Notes: generated from the letters alone by a model not told the origin. A stretch of 64,000 nt of DNA from Pandoraea terrigena (GCF_902459705.1 NZ_CABPRU010000016.1:1-64000); one strand, 5' to 3'. Positions 17,648-26,247 are shown, counted from the first letter of the stretch. Numbers and translations: made by a program.

Positions 17648-19593
17648 GGGTTGCCCTCCCTGTAGGTACGTAGATAAATACTGAACTCGGCGCCGCCCTC
17701 CGACCGGTCGGCGGCCCTCAGCGAACCACTGAACTCGCGCACGATGCCGTCGGAGATCGCCAGGCCCAGACCCAGACCCGTGCCCTGCTCCTTCGTCGTG
17801 AAAAACGGTTCGAAGAGCCGCGCGCGCACAGACTCGGAAAGCCCCGTGCCGGTATCGCACACGCGAATTACGGTCGTATCGCTATCGGTCTCGACCGTCA
17901 CGACGAGTCGGCGCACCGTGGCATCGGCCATGGCGTCGAGCGCATTCGCCAACAGGTTCACGAGCACCTGTTCGAGCCGATTCGCGTCGGCGAGCACGCG
18001 CGCGCTCGCCAATTGCGGATCGAAGGTGAGTTCGACGCTTTCCTTGCGCAGCCGCTGCCCGACCAAAAACAACGCGTTATTGATGGCCTCTGCGGCAACG
18101 ACCGGCTGCAGTTGCGTCGGCGCCTTGCGGGCAAAACGTTTCAGTTGCGACGTGATCCGGCCCATTCGCTCAGTCAACTCGCCGATCATCCGCAGATTGG
18201 ACTCGGCGTGACTCGTCCGGCCTCGTTCGAGGAACGTCAGCGCGTTGTCCGACAGTGTGCGCAACGCCGCAAGCGGCTGATTCAGCTCGTGCGTGACGCC
18301 TGCCGCCATCTGGCCGAGCGCGGCCATCTTGCCCGCCTGTACCAGTTCCTCGAATGCGGCCTTGAGTTGCGCTTCGGTTTCTCTGTGCATCGCAACCTCA
18401 TGCTCCAGATTGCGGTTCGCGCGGCTCAGCGCCGCCGTGCGGCGCGCGACCTTGCGCTCAAGCTCCTCGTTCAACTGCTGCAGTGCCTCGCGCAGCGCGA
18501 GCCGTTGCGCGACAATGCGCCGCCGCTGCCACACGGTCAACGCCAGCACGGCGACGAACGCGAGTCCGAGCGCGGCGGATTGCGCCAATGAGCGCGCCAC
18601 GGCTCTCGCGGGCGCGAGATTCGACAACACCACAATATGCCAGTCGGTGCCCGACACCGGACGGGAAACGACCAGGAACTCGGTCGGAAACGGGTGTGGC
18701 GTCGGCAGGCTGGCGGCGAGCGGATTGCCGCGCGCCACCGACTCGATCCACACGTTCGGTGCGAGCGTGCGCTCGATGGTGACGCCGGCCGGCATGAGTG
18801 CGCCGGGCGCATCGTACTGATGTGTGCGAACGATCTCGGCGTGTGCGGCCGCCGACAGTGGGCGCAGCGTCCGGTATTTGAGCCCCGGCACCGACGACAG
18901 CATGATCACGCCATGCGAATCGACGGCGAACACAGGCTCGGCGCCCTGCCGCCAGACGGATTCGATCCGGTCGAGATTGACCTTGAGCGTCACGACACCG
19001 AGCACATGGTGCGCGTCGTCATCGATCCGTTCGGCAAGAAAATAGCCGGCCTCCTTGCTCACGGTGCCCAGCCCGTAGAAACGGCCGTGGCCGTCGCGCA
19101 TTGCACCGATAAAGTACGGGCGAAACGAGAAGTTCGACCCGACGAACGTCTTCGGCAGGTTCCAGTTGCTCGACGCGAGCGTGTTGCCTTGTTTGTCCAT
19201 CACGTAGAACGCGCTGGAGCCCGCGTCGGCGTTGACGGTCTGCAGATAAGCGTTTACCCGCGCGACCACGTCGCGATCGGTCGGATGGCGCAACATCGAA
19301 AGCACGTCGGTATTCAAGCTCGCGAGCGACGGCAGATAGCTGTAGTGTCGAACCTCGCTCGTGAGCGCGTTCTCGTAACCGTCGAGCCGGTGTGCTGCGG
19401 TTTCGCGCAGCGTGCTGATCTCCACCCGCTCCGCATAACGATAGGCCGCCCACGCCCCCACCACCATCAGCACGACGAACGCGAGCACAAGCGCGAGCAG
19501 TACGCGCGTGCGACGCGACGTGGCACGCAAGAACTTCACGACCGACACCCCGCCAGCCCGCGACCCGAGGGTTCCCGAACGACTATTGCCCAC
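17644..19593 (-). CDS. dctB: Sensor histidine kinase, DctB type
   Basis: A 649-residue membrane kinase. Helix one (about 31-51) and helix two (about 338-355) flank a periplasmic double-PAS (dCache) sensor of about 285 residues. A coiled coil (about 365-415) leads to the H-box GVTHELNQPLAAL with His435. The ATPase domain ends with the GTGLGLGLAI glycine box. DctB proteins sense C4-dicarboxylates, but the ligand here need not be succinate because the neighbours are a branched-chain-type importer. The start is uncertain: GTG 19593 is the longest frame, and a GTG about 16 codons later is also plausible. dctD follows with a GTGA overlap. Confidence 0.85.
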   Translation of the reverse strand: MGNSRSGTLGSRAGGVSVVKFLRATSRRTRVLLALVLAFVVLMVVGAWAAYRYAERVEISTLRETAAHRLDGYENALTSEVRHYSYLPSLASLNTDVLSMLRHPTDRDVVARVNAYLQTVNADAGSSAFYVMDKQGNTLASSNWNLPKTFVGSNFSFRPYFIGAMRDGHGRFYGLGTVSKEAGYFLAERIDDDAHHVLGVVTLKVNLDRIESVWRQGAEPVFAVDSHGVIMLSSVPGLKYRTLRPLSAAAHAEIVRTHQYDAPGALMPAGVTIERTLAPNVWIESVARGNPLAASLPTPHPFPTEFLVVSRPVSGTDWHIVVLSNLAPARAVARSLAQSAALGLAFVAVLALTVWQRRRIVAQRLALREALQQLNEELERKVARRTAALSRANRNLEHEVAMHRETEAQLKAAFEELVQAGKMAALGQMAAGVTHELNQPLAALRTLSDNALTFLERGRTSHAESNLRMIGELTERMGRITSQLKRFARKAPTQLQPVVAAEAINNALFLVGQRLRKESVELTFDPQLASARVLADANRLEQVLVNLLANALDAMADATVRRLVVTVETDSDTTVIRVCDTGTGLSESVRARLFEPFFTTKEQGTGLGLGLAISDGIVREFSGSLRAADRSEGGAEFSIYLRTYREGNP

Positions 19594-19665
19594 CGCCCCA
19601 TGGCACCATCTCCTCCGAAGCCATCATTCTAACGGCGCGGATCGCTGCGGCCGCCGGGACGAGCC

Positions 19666-20373
19666 TTATAGCCCGAAGTATGTCTCGCGCACGGCGTCGC
19701 TCGCTTCGAGCTCCGCGCGCGAACCCGATACGCGCACCTTGCCGTGATCGAGCAGATAGCCGCGATCGGCGAGATCGAGAAACGCGATATTCTGCTCGGC
19801 GATCAGCAACGAGGTTCCGTCGCCAATGGCGGTCCGCAGCGCGTCGATCACGTGCTTGACGAACACCGGCGCGAGACCGGAGGACGGCTCGTCCATCAGC
19901 AGCAGGCGCGGCTCGGCAATGAGCACCTTCGCGATGCCGAGCATCTTGCGTTGACCGCCAGACAGGCTCGCCGCAGCGGCACGCCGCTTCGCCGCCAGCG
20001 CGGGAAACAGCGCAAACAATACTTCCTTGCGCTGGCGAATTCTCGCTTCGGGCATGAAATAGCCGCCGAGTGCGATGTTCTCGTCGATCGACAGCGTCGG
20101 AAATACGCCGAGCTCCGACATGAACGCGATGCCGCGCCGAATGCGCTGGTCGGGCCGCAGCGTGTCAATGCGCTCGCCGTCGAGCGTGATGCGCCCGCCC
20201 GTGCATGGCAACAGCCCGATCAGCGTGCGCAGCAGCGTTGTCTTGCCCGCGCTGTTCGCGCCGAGCAACAGCACGGTCTGTCCCGGCTCGACCCGCATAT
20301 CGACGCCCCAAAGCACCTGCATGTCGCCATAGCCGGCCTCCACGCCTTCGATTTCCAGGGATGCCGTCATCAT
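19666..20373 (-). CDS. livF: Branched-chain-type amino acid ABC transporter ATP-binding protein LivF
   Basis: A 235-residue ABC ATPase. Walker A is GANSAGKTT (33-41), the signature is SLSGGQRKM (about 134-142) and Walker B is LLLMDEP (about 155-161). In the HAAT family LivF pairs with LivG to drive import through LivH/LivM. The Walker A has Ser-Ala where most LivF proteins have Arg/Gly-Ala; this still fits GxxxxGKT. ATG 20373 overlaps the livG stop (ATGA). It is the last gene of livKHMGF, 72 bases before dctB on the same strand, so read-through into dctBD is possible. Confidence 0.92.
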   Translation of the reverse strand: MMTASLEIEGVEAGYGDMQVLWGVDMRVEPGQTVLLLGANSAGKTTLLRTLIGLLPCTGGRITLDGERIDTLRPDQRIRRGIAFMSELGVFPTLSIDENIALGGYFMPEARIRQRKEVLFALFPALAAKRRAAAASLSGGQRKMLGIAKVLIAEPRLLLMDEPSSGLAPVFVKHVIDALRTAIGDGTSLLIAEQNIAFLDLADRGYLLDHGKVRVSGSRAELEASDAVRETYFGL

Positions 20374-21077
20374 GCCGCTCCAATGAACGCCGCGATCACC
20401 TCGGGGTCGCGCGCAGCCGACGCAAGCGGTCCCTCGAACAGCATGCGCCCGGCGCCGAGCACGATCACGCGTTCGGTGATGCGGTTGAGAAAATCGAGCA
20501 AGTGCTCGACCACGATCATCGCAATGCCCCGTGTCGACAGTCGCTGCAACAGCTCGGCGATCACGCCCAATTCGGCGGGGTTGAGCCCCGCGCCAATCTC
20601 GTCGACGAGCAGCAGCTTCGGCCGCGTGGCAAGCGCCCGTCCGAGATCGAGGAGCTTCTGCTGATTCACGGTCAGCGATCCCGCCATACGCGATGCCACG
20701 CTGGCAAGACCGATGTCATCGAGAATCGGCTCGATCTCGCGCGGGTCCAGACGCACGCTGCGCGCCGCGACTTCGACGTTCTCGCGCACCGTCATGTCGC
20801 GAAACACCTTCGGCACCTGGAACGTGCGATTGACGCCGAGGTGCACACGCTTGTACATCGGTAAGCGGTTAATCGTGTGCCCGAGGAAATCGATCGTACC
20901 CTCGTCCGCCTGCAGCAATCCTGAGATCACGTTGATGGTCGTCGTCTTGCCGGATCCGTTCGGGCCGACAAGGCCAACGATCTCGCCGGGTACCACAGCA
21001 AAGTTCACATCGTTGAGCACGACCTGGGCGCCGAAGCGCTTGTGGACGCCAACCAGTTGCAACAATTCAGAAGACAT
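20370..21077 (-). CDS. livG: Branched-chain-type amino acid ABC transporter ATP-binding protein LivG
   Basis: A 235-residue ABC ATPase with Walker A GPNGSGKTTT (38-47) and Walker B KLLLVDEI (about 158-165). The signature region reads GSLTVNQQKLLDLGRAL instead of the usual LSGGQ-like motif, a divergence from canonical LivG (LPYGQQR) that keeps the QQ. The C-terminal BCA-type extension ends GPLASAARDPEVIAAFIG. ATG 21077 is the start; it overlaps the end of livM by 11 bases. Confidence 0.9.
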   Translation of the reverse strand: MSSELLQLVGVHKRFGAQVVLNDVNFAVVPGEIVGLVGPNGSGKTTTINVISGLLQADEGTIDFLGHTINRLPMYKRVHLGVNRTFQVPKVFRDMTVRENVEVAARSVRLDPREIEPILDDIGLASVASRMAGSLTVNQQKLLDLGRALATRPKLLLVDEIGAGLNPAELGVIAELLQRLSTRGIAMIVVEHLLDFLNRITERVIVLGAGRMLFEGPLASAARDPEVIAAFIGAA

Positions 21078-22023
21078 GGATACCCCGACGTTGCAGCAGC
21101 GACAGGAGGCCACCCGGCAGAAACAGCACGAGCAGCACAATGAGACCGCCATAGATGAACTGGAAGTACTGCGGCGTCGAGATGCCGATCGCCGCATACA
21201 GGACGTAGAGCACGGCCGCGCCGACGATTGGCCCGATGACCGTGCCGACACCGCCGAACAGCGCGAACACAATGGCGAACACCGAGAACTGCAACGTGAA
21301 CACCGCGTCCGGATAGAACACCGAGATACCCCATGCGTAAGTGCCGCCCGCGAGTCCGGCGATCAGCGCCGAAACCAGCCATGCGACCAGACGCGCCTGC
21401 ACGACGTTGACGCCCGCCATCGCTGCGCTCACCGGATCCTGCTTGACGGCGCGTAACGCCATGCCGAAGCCCGATGTCCGGAAGTACGCCGCAAGCGCAC
21501 ACGCGATGAGCAGCACGCCAAGCATGCAGGCGTAGCTCGCGTCCGGATTGTAGACTTGCTCGATCTTGAGCCCGTAGGGGCCGCCGGTGATGTCGGACAG
21601 GTTCGGGTTCGACACGACGAAGTAGATGATTTGCGATGCGGCCAGATTCGCTATCGAGAAGTACGCGCCCGAGAGGCGCAGCAGCGGCCCAAGCACCAGT
21701 CCGAGCAGTGCGGCCGCGAGGCCACCCCCGGCGACGCACACGAGTACGGGCAAGTGCGTATGCATGACGAGCAGCGACGTTGCATAGGCACCGCTGCCGA
21801 AAAATCCTACATAGCCGAATGGCAAATAGCCAGTGAAGCCGTACAGCAGGTTGAGTCCCTGTGCCAGCACGATAAACGTCATGATCGTGAACAGCAGCGA
21901 CTGGTTGCCATACAGATGAGGGGCCACGAGGAAGATCGCGGCAACGACGGCGAGCAAGATGGCCGGTGCCCGCAAGCGCCGCGGCGCCGCCAGTCCGGTA
22001 GCGTTCAGAGTGGGATCAAGCAA
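21067..22023 (-). CDS. livM: Branched-chain-type amino acid ABC transporter permease LivM
   Basis: A permease of the BPD_transp_2 family with about 8-10 membrane helices and the conserved block NLLYGFTGYLPFGYVGFFG. It forms the channel with LivH. No ATG with a ribosome site lies near the expected N-terminus. I chose TTG 22023, which overlaps the livH stop by 8 bases and follows GGAAAGGCGG; this gives about 318 residues. An ATG at 22068 in the same frame gives 333 residues but overlaps livH by 53 bases. The 3' end is certain, the start is not. Confidence 0.85.
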   Translation of the reverse strand: MLDPTLNATGLAAPRRLRAPAILLAVVAAIFLVAPHLYGNQSLLFTIMTFIVLAQGLNLLYGFTGYLPFGYVGFFGSGAYATSLLVMHTHLPVLVCVAGGGLAAALLGLVLGPLLRLSGAYFSIANLAASQIIYFVVSNPNLSDITGGPYGLKIEQVYNPDASYACMLGVLLIACALAAYFRTSGFGMALRAVKQDPVSAAMAGVNVVQARLVAWLVSALIAGLAGGTYAWGISVFYPDAVFTLQFSVFAIVFALFGGVGTVIGPIVGAAVLYVLYAAIGISTPQYFQFIYGGLIVLLVLFLPGGLLSLLQRRGIHVF

Positions 22024-22897
22024 GACGCACCGCCTTTCCGAGCAAGCCCGAGGGACGAATGAGCACAATGATCAACAGCAGTACATACGGCACTACGTTC
22101 GACCACGACGAATAATAGGTTTGCATCAGCATCGTGCCGAGGCCGAACACGAGCCCGCCGGCGATCGTGCCGAGCGGATTGCCGAGCGAACCGATGACCA
22201 CGATCGCGAAAGCGGTCGTGGTGAGGTTGTCGCCCAGATCGGGCGACACCGAGCCGAGAAGATACGGCACGAACACGCCCGCAATACCCGCGAGCGCGAG
22301 GCCTGCGACGAACGCGATCGTCGACACGCGGCGCACGTCGATACCGGTGGCAACGGCCTCGTCGCGATTGGCCATCACCGCACGGGTCGCGTAACCGAAC
22401 CGAGTGCGCGAGAAGTACAGCCACAGCACGACCAGCGCCGCCACGCTGATGCCGGCGGCCCACCACCAGCTATCGGGAAACTGCTGGCCAAACACGCCCA
22501 GACTGCCACTGCCGAGGGCATCGTCGGGCAGCGAGCGTTGGTCGGCGCCGAACAGCAGCACCGTCAACGCCTCGAGCATCTGGCCAATGCCGAAGAACAG
22601 GATGAACGACAGCATTTCCGGGTCGTCGCTGCGCTGCAGTCGCGGCACGACGGCCCGATACATGGGCCATCCGATGATCGTTGCCCCGGCCACCGAAACC
22701 GGAATCGCCCATAAGGGATTCAGGCCGAAATGATGCGAGACCAACCATGCGGCATAGCTGCCCAGCACGATGAACTGCCCGTGGGCGAGATTGATGATTC
22801 GCATCACGCCGAACACGAGGTTGAGTCCCAGGCCGACCAGCGCGAAGAAAATACCGTACAGAATGCCGCCCACGACGGCATAAGCAAGAAGTTCCAC
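22016..22897 (-). CDS. livH: Branched-chain-type amino acid ABC transporter permease LivH
   Basis: A 293-residue permease with about 8 membrane helices, partner of LivM. The family blocks GLNLVFGVMRIINLAHGQF (near 23-41) and VVIGSLGNPLGTIAGGLVFG are clear. The start is GTG 22897 (VELLAYAVVGGILYGIFFAL), with AAGGGACG before it; the longer frame upstream has no family similarity. livK ends 85 bases upstream. Together with livK, livM, livG and livF it forms a complete HAAT importer. Confidence 0.9.
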   Translation of the reverse strand: MELLAYAVVGGILYGIFFALVGLGLNLVFGVMRIINLAHGQFIVLGSYAAWLVSHHFGLNPLWAIPVSVAGATIIGWPMYRAVVPRLQRSDDPEMLSFILFFGIGQMLEALTVLLFGADQRSLPDDALGSGSLGVFGQQFPDSWWWAAGISVAALVVLWLYFSRTRFGYATRAVMANRDEAVATGIDVRRVSTIAFVAGLALAGIAGVFVPYLLGSVSPDLGDNLTTTAFAIVVIGSLGNPLGTIAGGLVFGLGTMLMQTYYSSWSNVVPYVLLLIIVLIRPSGLLGKAVRLA

Positions 22898-22982
22898 GTT
22901 CGTCCCTTCGCAAGCGAGGATGTCGTCGCCGGCGCCATCAGACGGCGCCGGCCGGTTCCTGATCAGTCGATGCGGCTGGCGG

Positions 22983-24242
22983 TCAGTGCGCCGGCGCCGG
23001 ATACACCGGCTTGCCGGTCGCATGGTCGTCGGGATACACGACGACAAACTTCAGACCCTTGTTGCCGTCCGGCACCATCTGGGCCACCGGGAACGGTTGT
23101 CCAAGCTGTGCTCCGTTCGCATTGATCTGGAACGGTCCAAGCAACGTCGTCGTCTTGCCGGACATGTCCATCAATGCCTGGTGGAAGGCGCCTTGCGCAA
23201 ACGTCGGCGCATCGCCGAGCATCTTCTCCATGACGATCCCCGTGTTGTAGCCGGCAGAGTCGAGGAAAGTCGGATCCTTGTGTTGCGCGGCCTGGAAGGC
23301 TTGTGAAAACTGTGCCGTGTTCATCCCGTAGGTGACCTTGTCGTACTTGACCAGCGGCGGCGTGGGGTACGTATAGGTGTAAGCAAGGGCGTCGACGCCC
23401 GCGTTCTTCGTGAGCAATTTCAGCAGTTGCCCCGGGAAGATCGTGAACGTCATGTCGAAATGCAAGCCGCTTTGCGACAATGCGCGCAGAAAAGCGATGT
23501 CGTTCGGCGGGTAGCCGAACTCGAGCAACGCCTGCGGATTGGCCGCCTTCGCCGTATGCAGCAGCACGTTGTAGTTCGATTCCGTTGTGGGCACGCTGTG
23601 ATAAAACACCGGCGTCACGCCCCCCTTCGCCAGTTCTGCTTTCATCGTTTCGGCTTGCGACGCATCGAAATCGTTCGCTCCGTAGACGATCGCCACGCGC
23701 TTGATCTTCTGCTTGAGGAGGAAGTTTGCCAGCGGAACCGGCCACACCGTCGACGACGGAATACTCACGTCGGCGAGGTAATCGGTCTTTTGTGTGAAGA
23801 AGTTCGCGCCCGAGCCGGTCGGGTCGATCAGCAGCATATGGTGTTCAGCCGCGAGCGGCACCGCGACCGACGTCAGCACCGAGCCGAAGTCGGCCACGAG
23901 TATGTCGACCTTGTCCTGCGTGATCAACTGGTTATACAGCGTGGTGGCCGTCGAGGTGGAACTCTGGTCGTCGTACGCGACGATTTTCACGGGAATCTTC
24001 TTGCCGAATGCCTTGACGAACACCCCGCCCTGCTTGTTGACGGTGTCGGCCCAGAACGTCAGCCCTTCGTATTGCCCCTGGGAAGCCACCGCGAACGGTC
24101 CAGTGCTTGCATAGAGCGTACCAATACTGAGCTGTGCGGGCGCAGGTGCGGCTTGCGCACCAAGACTGGCGAACGCGCAGGCAATCGCGGCGGCAGTCAC
24201 TTTCAGCGAGGTAGCGGTTTTACGGGTCAGTCGCGTGTGCAT
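22983..24242 (-). CDS. livK: ABC transporter substrate-binding protein, LivK / HAAT type
   Basis: A 419-residue periplasmic binding protein (type 1 fold, Peripla_BP_6). Residues 1-31 are a Sec signal ending LGAQA. The opening QLSIGTLYASTGPFAVASQGQYEGL is typical of the family, with TGP at the ligand lip; the DPTGSGANFF region follows near 145. The ligand is not readable: HAAT importers take leucine-type amino acids, amides, urea or aromatic acids. Its link to DctBD hints at a carboxylate. An AGAGGAGA ribosome site precedes ATG 24242. A sigma-54 promoter candidate lies about 220 bases upstream. Confidence 0.9.
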   Translation of the reverse strand: MHTRLTRKTATSLKVTAAAIACAFASLGAQAAPAPAQLSIGTLYASTGPFAVASQGQYEGLTFWADTVNKQGGVFVKAFGKKIPVKIVAYDDQSSTSTATTLYNQLITQDKVDILVADFGSVLTSVAVPLAAEHHMLLIDPTGSGANFFTQKTDYLADVSIPSSTVWPVPLANFLLKQKIKRVAIVYGANDFDASQAETMKAELAKGGVTPVFYHSVPTTESNYNVLLHTAKAANPQALLEFGYPPNDIAFLRALSQSGLHFDMTFTIFPGQLLKLLTKNAGVDALAYTYTYPTPPLVKYDKVTYGMNTAQFSQAFQAAQHKDPTFLDSAGYNTGIVMEKMLGDAPTFAQGAFHQALMDMSGKTTTLLGPFQINANGAQLGQPFPVAQMVPDGNKGLKFVVVYPDDHATGKPVYPAPAH

Positions 24243-24365
24243 CGAAATCTCCTCTGGATCGTTTTGACATCAAGACCTGTCCACGCCGCACGGCGACAGC
24301 CGTAATGACGCACGTGGTCAGGGTTCTGCTACGTGGGAAGCGAACGGAAAACGACAGCCGGGGAC

Positions 24366-24387
24366 CGGGCCGGTTAGACCCGGCCCG
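24366..24387 (-). other. Hairpin directly after the leader ORF
   Basis: An 8-base GC stem (24366-24373 with 24380-24387) with a 6-base loop begins at the base after the leader stop codon. No immediate T-run follows on the minus strand (a TCGTTTT comes about 12 bases later). It may act in attenuation or shield the mRNA 5' region, or be a pause site. Confidence 0.4.
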
Positions 24388-24417
24388 TCAGCGAATGTGG
24401 GAAAGGGTGAATGTCAT
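24388..24417 (-). CDS. Possible 9-residue leader peptide MTFTLSHIR upstream of livK
   Basis: The reverse strand has a clear ribosome site (AGGAGAC), then ATG 24417 and the codons for MTFTLSHIR, then TGA, followed at once by a strong hairpin. The mRNA from the sigma-54 promoter would begin about 35 bases before this ORF. It has one Leu and one Ile codon but no run of regulatory codons, so classic attenuation is doubtful. It may be chance; the spacing and ribosome site make it worth recording. Confidence 0.35.
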   Translation of the reverse strand: MTFTLSHIR

Positions 24418-24462
24418 GGCATGTCTCCTGATAATCGTTATTCGATTGTTTGGAGAACATCA

Positions 24463-24478
24463 TGCAAGTCGCATGCCA
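24463..24478 (-). promoter_or_regulatory. Sigma-54 (-24/-12) promoter for livKHMGF
   Basis: The minus strand reads TGGCATGCGACTTGCA. Against the sigma-54 consensus TGGCACG-N4-TTGCA it has one mismatch (T for C in the -24 element), the invariant GG and GC, and the required 10 bases between them. Transcription would start near 24452 and run into livK, 210 bases away. A DctD-type sigma-54 activator is encoded just beyond this operon. Confidence 0.75.
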
Positions 24479-24539
24479 GCCACGCCAACGCAGGCAATGG
24501 CTTGATCCAGCACGGTTTCCGCCGGTCGCGACGCGCAGG

Positions 24540-24559
24540 TTGCGCGAGAATCCGCACAA
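24540..24559. promoter_or_regulatory. Inverted repeat placed as an activator (enhancer) site
   Basis: TTGCGCG (24540-24546), a 6-base spacer, then CGCACAA (24553-24559); six of seven bases pair. It lies 62-81 bases upstream of the -24 element of the sigma-54 promoter, within the range where response regulators of the NtrC/DctD family bind. Binding by DctD is inferred from position only. Confidence 0.45.
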
Positions 24560-24905
24560 ATGCGCCGCCAGGTGGCTGGAAAAAGTGACACCCGGCCCGC
24601 TCGCGCCGGAAGCGTCTGTGCGAGCCGGCGTCGACGAAGTCGCGTTGAACCGCGTGGGCGCGTTGGCGGGTTGGCCGATCGTCAGGCGGGACGCGGTGTG
24701 TCCGGCCCACCTACCCCACGCCGAGCGGCAGGTGGGTCAATCTTGACTGGAGAAGGATCGGGCGAAACAGACGGTCGGTCACGCGCCAAGGCCCCGGCTC
24801 AGCGAGCGGGCGGCGTGAACGATCCCCGAGGGGGTTCCGGATAATCAGGGAACGATGGGCTCGCCAACCGTCCGTTCCGCCCGCGCGGAGCCACGGCACG
24901 TGAGC

Positions 24906-24943
24906 AAAAAACTGCCCGCGCGCGCTACGAAGCGACGCGCGCG
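24906..24943 (-). terminator. Intrinsic terminator overlapping the aroA stop codon
   Basis: CGCGCGCG arms at 24917-24924 and 24936-24943 enclose the aroA stop (TAG at 24925-24927). On the minus strand GGCAG and then six T (24911-24906) follow. It would end the serC-pheA-tyrA-aroA transcript exactly at the gene end and separate it from the downstream inserted block. Confidence 0.6.
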
Positions 24944-26247
24944 AACTCGGCGAAGTAGGTCGGGAACGTCTTGGCAACGCACTTCGGATCGTTGATCCTC
25001 ACCGGCACGCCGCCCAGGCTCACGAGCGAGAAGCACATCGCCATACGGTGATCGTCGTAGGTGTCGATGGCCGCGTTCGGTGTCAGCGCGACCGGCGGCG
25101 TGACGCGCAGATAATCCGCGCCCTCTTCCACCGTCGCCCCCACCTTGCGGAGTTCGATCGCCATGGCGGCCAGGCGATCCGTCTCCTTGACGCGCCAGCT
25201 TGCGATATTGCGCAGCGTGGTCGTGCCGTCCGCGAAGAGCGCGGCCACGGCAATCGTCATTGCCGCATCGGGAATGTGATTGAAATCCATGTCGAGCGCC
25301 CGCAGTTTGCCGCTCGGCGTGTCGACGCCATGGACTTCGATGGCATCATCGAGCAGCGTAACGCGCGCGCCCATCGCCTCGAGCGCTTCCACGAAACGCA
25401 CGTCGCCCTGAATGCTGTCGCGGCCGACGCCTTCCACGCGCAGCGGCCCCCCACCGATGGCCCCTGCGGCGAGGAAGTAAGACGCCGACGATGCATCACC
25501 TTCGACCCGGATCTCGCCCGGACTCCGATACTTCGCACCGCCGGCATCCGCCGCCGGCAACGTGAAGCGTGACCATCCGTCCTGCCGCACGTCGATACCG
25601 AAGCGCCGCAGCAGGCGCAGCGTGATGTCGATATACGGCTTGGAAATCAGCGCTCCCTCGACTTCGACGACGATTTCGCCCGTCGCCGACGGCAATAGCG
25701 GCAACGTGAGCAGCAACGCCGTGAGGAACTGGCTCGACACGTCGCCACGCACACGAATGGGCGAGGAAGGGGCGGCCACGTCGGCCGGCTTGATATGCAG
25801 CGGGGGATAGCCGGCCTGACCGAGGTAGTCGATATGGGCACCGAGTTGACGCAAGCCGTCGACCAGATCGCCGATCGGGCGTTCGTGCATGCGCGCCACG
25901 CCAGAGACTTCGTAGTCACCGTGGCTCAGCGAGAGCGCCGCCGTCAGCGGGCGAATGGCCGTACCGGCGTTGCCCATGAACAGCTTGGCCGTCTTGACGG
26001 GAAACACACCGCCGCAGCCCTCGACGATGAAATCGCGCGAGTCGCCCACCTGTGTGCATTTGACGCCAAGCGTCGACAATGCGTCGAGCATGACCTTCGT
26101 GTCGTCCGACGCCAGCAGGTCGCGCACGCGGGTTGTGCCGTGCGATAGCGCGGCAAGCAGCAGTACGCGGTTCGAGATACTTTTCGAGCCAGGCAGGCGC
26201 AGCGTGCCTTCGGCGTGGCGGTACGGTCCGAGATCGAGCGTTTCCAT
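24925..26247 (-). CDS. aroA: 3-phosphoshikimate 1-carboxyvinyltransferase (EPSP synthase)
   Basis: A 440-residue enzyme of the shikimate pathway that joins shikimate-3-phosphate and PEP. The N-terminal [17 protein letters not shown] (substrate-binding Lys) and [13 protein letters not shown] blocks mark a class I (glyphosate-sensitive type) EPSP synthase. The [11 protein letters not shown] block is near 353. The ATG overlaps the tyrA stop as TAATG, so the pair is coupled. In relatives aroA is followed by cmk; here it is followed by a terminator and the sigma-54/liv region. Confidence 0.96.
   Translation of the reverse strand: METLDLGPYRHAEGTLRLPGSKSISNRVLLLAALSHGTTRVRDLLASDDTKVMLDALSTLGVKCTQVGDSRDFIVEGCGGVFPVKTAKLFMGNAGTAIRPLTAALSLSHGDYEVSGVARMHERPIGDLVDGLRQLGAHIDYLGQAGYPPLHIKPADVAAPSSPIRVRGDVSSQFLTALLLTLPLLPSATGEIVVEVEGALISKPYIDITLRLLRRFGIDVRQDGWSRFTLPAADAGGAKYRSPGEIRVEGDASSASYFLAAGAIGGGPLRVEGVGRDSIQGDVRFVEALEAMGARVTLLDDAIEVHGVDTPSGKLRALDMDFNHIPDAAMTIAVAALFADGTTTLRNIASWRVKETDRLAAMAIELRKVGATVEEGADYLRVTPPVALTPNAAIDTYDDHRMAMCFSLVSLGGVPVRINDPKCVAKTFPTYFAEFARVAS

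Larger units (their letters stand above)
24243..24924. other. Regulatory region between aroA and livK
   Basis: This 682-base stretch without a conventional gene holds, on the minus strand and in order toward livK: an inverted repeat at 24540-24559, a sigma-54 promoter at 24463-24478, a possible 9-residue leader ORF at 24388-24417 with a hairpin directly after it, and about 145 further bases to livK. Its aroA side carries the aroA terminator. The remaining part (about 24590-24900) is GC-rich with no supported feature. Confidence 0.6.

Noticed and set aside
24450-24844. Overlapping small frames in the aroA-livK gap
   Set aside because: None has a family signature or a good ribosome site, and they overlap the proposed sigma-54 control elements.
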